This document shows positions 5,722 to 6,352 of a stretch of DNA of 6,352 bases, piece by piece. This DNA comes from Solirubrobacteraceae bacterium. Lineage in GTDB: Bacteria > Actinomycetota > Thermoleophilia > Solirubrobacterales > Solirubrobacteraceae. A model generated the notes under the pieces. That model did not search any database. It was not told the DNA's origin and was given only the letters and a program-made list of their open reading frames with translations. The stretch lies in the NCBI GenBank assembly GCA_030043235.1, contig JASHYF010000376.1, positions 1 through 6,352 on the forward strand, read 5' to 3'. Every line of letters starts with the position of its first letter. Within the stretch, counting starts at the first letter, position 1. The position numbers and the translations under genes were made by a program.

Positions 5722-6352
5722 ACGGGGTTCGCGCTGGCGCGTGTCGCGGAGGAGCGTGGGCTGGACGTGCGTGTGGTGGCGCCGGGGTCGATCCCGAGGG
5801 CACCAGGTGACCGGGTGAAGACTGATCGGCGGGACGCCAAGCGGCTGGTCAGGTTGTTCGCCGCTGGTGAGCTCGGCTTCGCGTTCGTTCCGAGCGAAGC
5901 GGATGAGCGCTTCCGTGACCTGGTGCGCTGCATCGAGGACGCGCGCAAGGATCTGATGCGCTCTCGTCACCGCCTCTCGAAGTTCCTGCTGCGCAGGGGG
6001 CACAGATTCCCGCGCAAGGCGTGGACGCAGCCGCACGAGCAGTGGCTCGGCAAGCTGCGCTTCGAGGACACTCCCTCCCAAGCGACGTTCGTGGATTACC
6101 TTTGTGCTGTCCAGAGTCTGGTGCAGCGACGCCGGACGCTGATCGGCGTGCTTGAACAGATGGTGCCCGAGAGCAGCCATGCGCAGACGGTCGCGAGGCT
6201 GCGCTGCTTCAGAGGGATCGACACGCTCACCGCCGCGGGACTGTGCGCGGAAGTCGGCGACTTCACCCGGTTCGCCAAGCCCGCGCTGCTCTCGGGGTTC
6301 CTCGGCGTGGTGCCGAGCGAGTACACCTCCGACGATAAGCGCACCCAGGGGC
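5722..6352 (+). pseudogene. IS110-family transposase, 5'-truncated and running off the right edge
   Basis: The open frame begins at the transposon boundary with TGFALARVAEERGLDVRVVA, continues through IPRAPGDRVKTDRRDAKRLV and reaches the Transposase_20 region LRCFRGIDTLTAAGLCAEVG and LLSGFLGVVPSEYTSDDKRTQG at the window edge. These are strong IS110 signatures. Intact members start about 60-80 residues earlier with the GIDVSK-type aspartate and a second acidic residue before the EAGPTGF motif. That segment of the DEDD active site is absent, and the KTDRRDA aspartates remain. No start codon with a good ribosome-binding site opens the fragment. The left end of an IS110 element, where members of the IS110 group encode their bridge RNA, is also gone, so this copy cannot move by itself. 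The C-terminal serine region lies beyond the window. Confidence 0.88.

Noticed and set aside
1213..5726. 5-bp target-site duplication around the transposon
   Set aside because: ACCGT and ACGGG do not match, and the flanks belong to different transposase families.

Overview
The window comes from a very GC-rich bacterial genome. The GC-biased third codon positions, the actinobacterial-type IS110 and IS701-like transposase fragments and the zinc-ribbon/HTH protein suggest an actinobacterium. Thermoleophilia-like (Solirubrobacter/Conexibacter relatives) is my best guess, from recall of similar TPR proteins only. The window is an accessory region: no complete housekeeping gene is visible.

Layout from left to right. 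(1) Bases 1-499 on the minus strand hold the N-terminal part of a tetratricopeptide-repeat protein that runs off the left edge. (2) Bases 651-1223 on the plus strand hold the first 190 or so residues of an IS701/DDE_5-type transposase. It is cut exactly where the next element begins, and its stop codon is supplied by that element's terminal repeat. (3) Bases 1218-5721 are a 4,504-bp transposon that appears complete. It is bounded by 31-bp imperfect inverted repeats with the pattern TGTTGA, 11 unmatched bases, GATGGTGATGGCGG. (4) From 5722 to the right edge lies an IS110-family transposase reading frame that has lost its N-terminal catalytic part.

The transposon carries four genes on the plus strand: a small zinc-ribbon/helix-turn-helix protein (DUF6431-like), a DD(35)E transposase with a Mu/TnsB/TniA-like layout, an ExeA/TniB/TnsC-like AAA+ ATPase, and a DUF3987-like putative ATPase/helicase with a C-terminal winged helix. 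The last three overlap by ATGA (stop/start) junctions and must be co-translated. By analogy with Mu, Tn7 and Tn5053, the DDE protein would cut and join DNA at the inverted repeats and the AAA+ protein would license target DNA. No TniQ/TnsD-like targeting protein, resolvase, resistance cargo or CRISPR component is visible, so the zinc-ribbon protein and the DUF3987 protein are the candidates for the missing targeting or replication role.

The element's ends are structured. The left end has a second, internal repeat-like site and a 12-bp-stem palindrome just before the first gene. The right end has a run of hairpins after the last gene and a further repeat-like site. The two flanks come from unrelated transposases and show no target duplication, so the locus has been rearranged since, or during, insertion.
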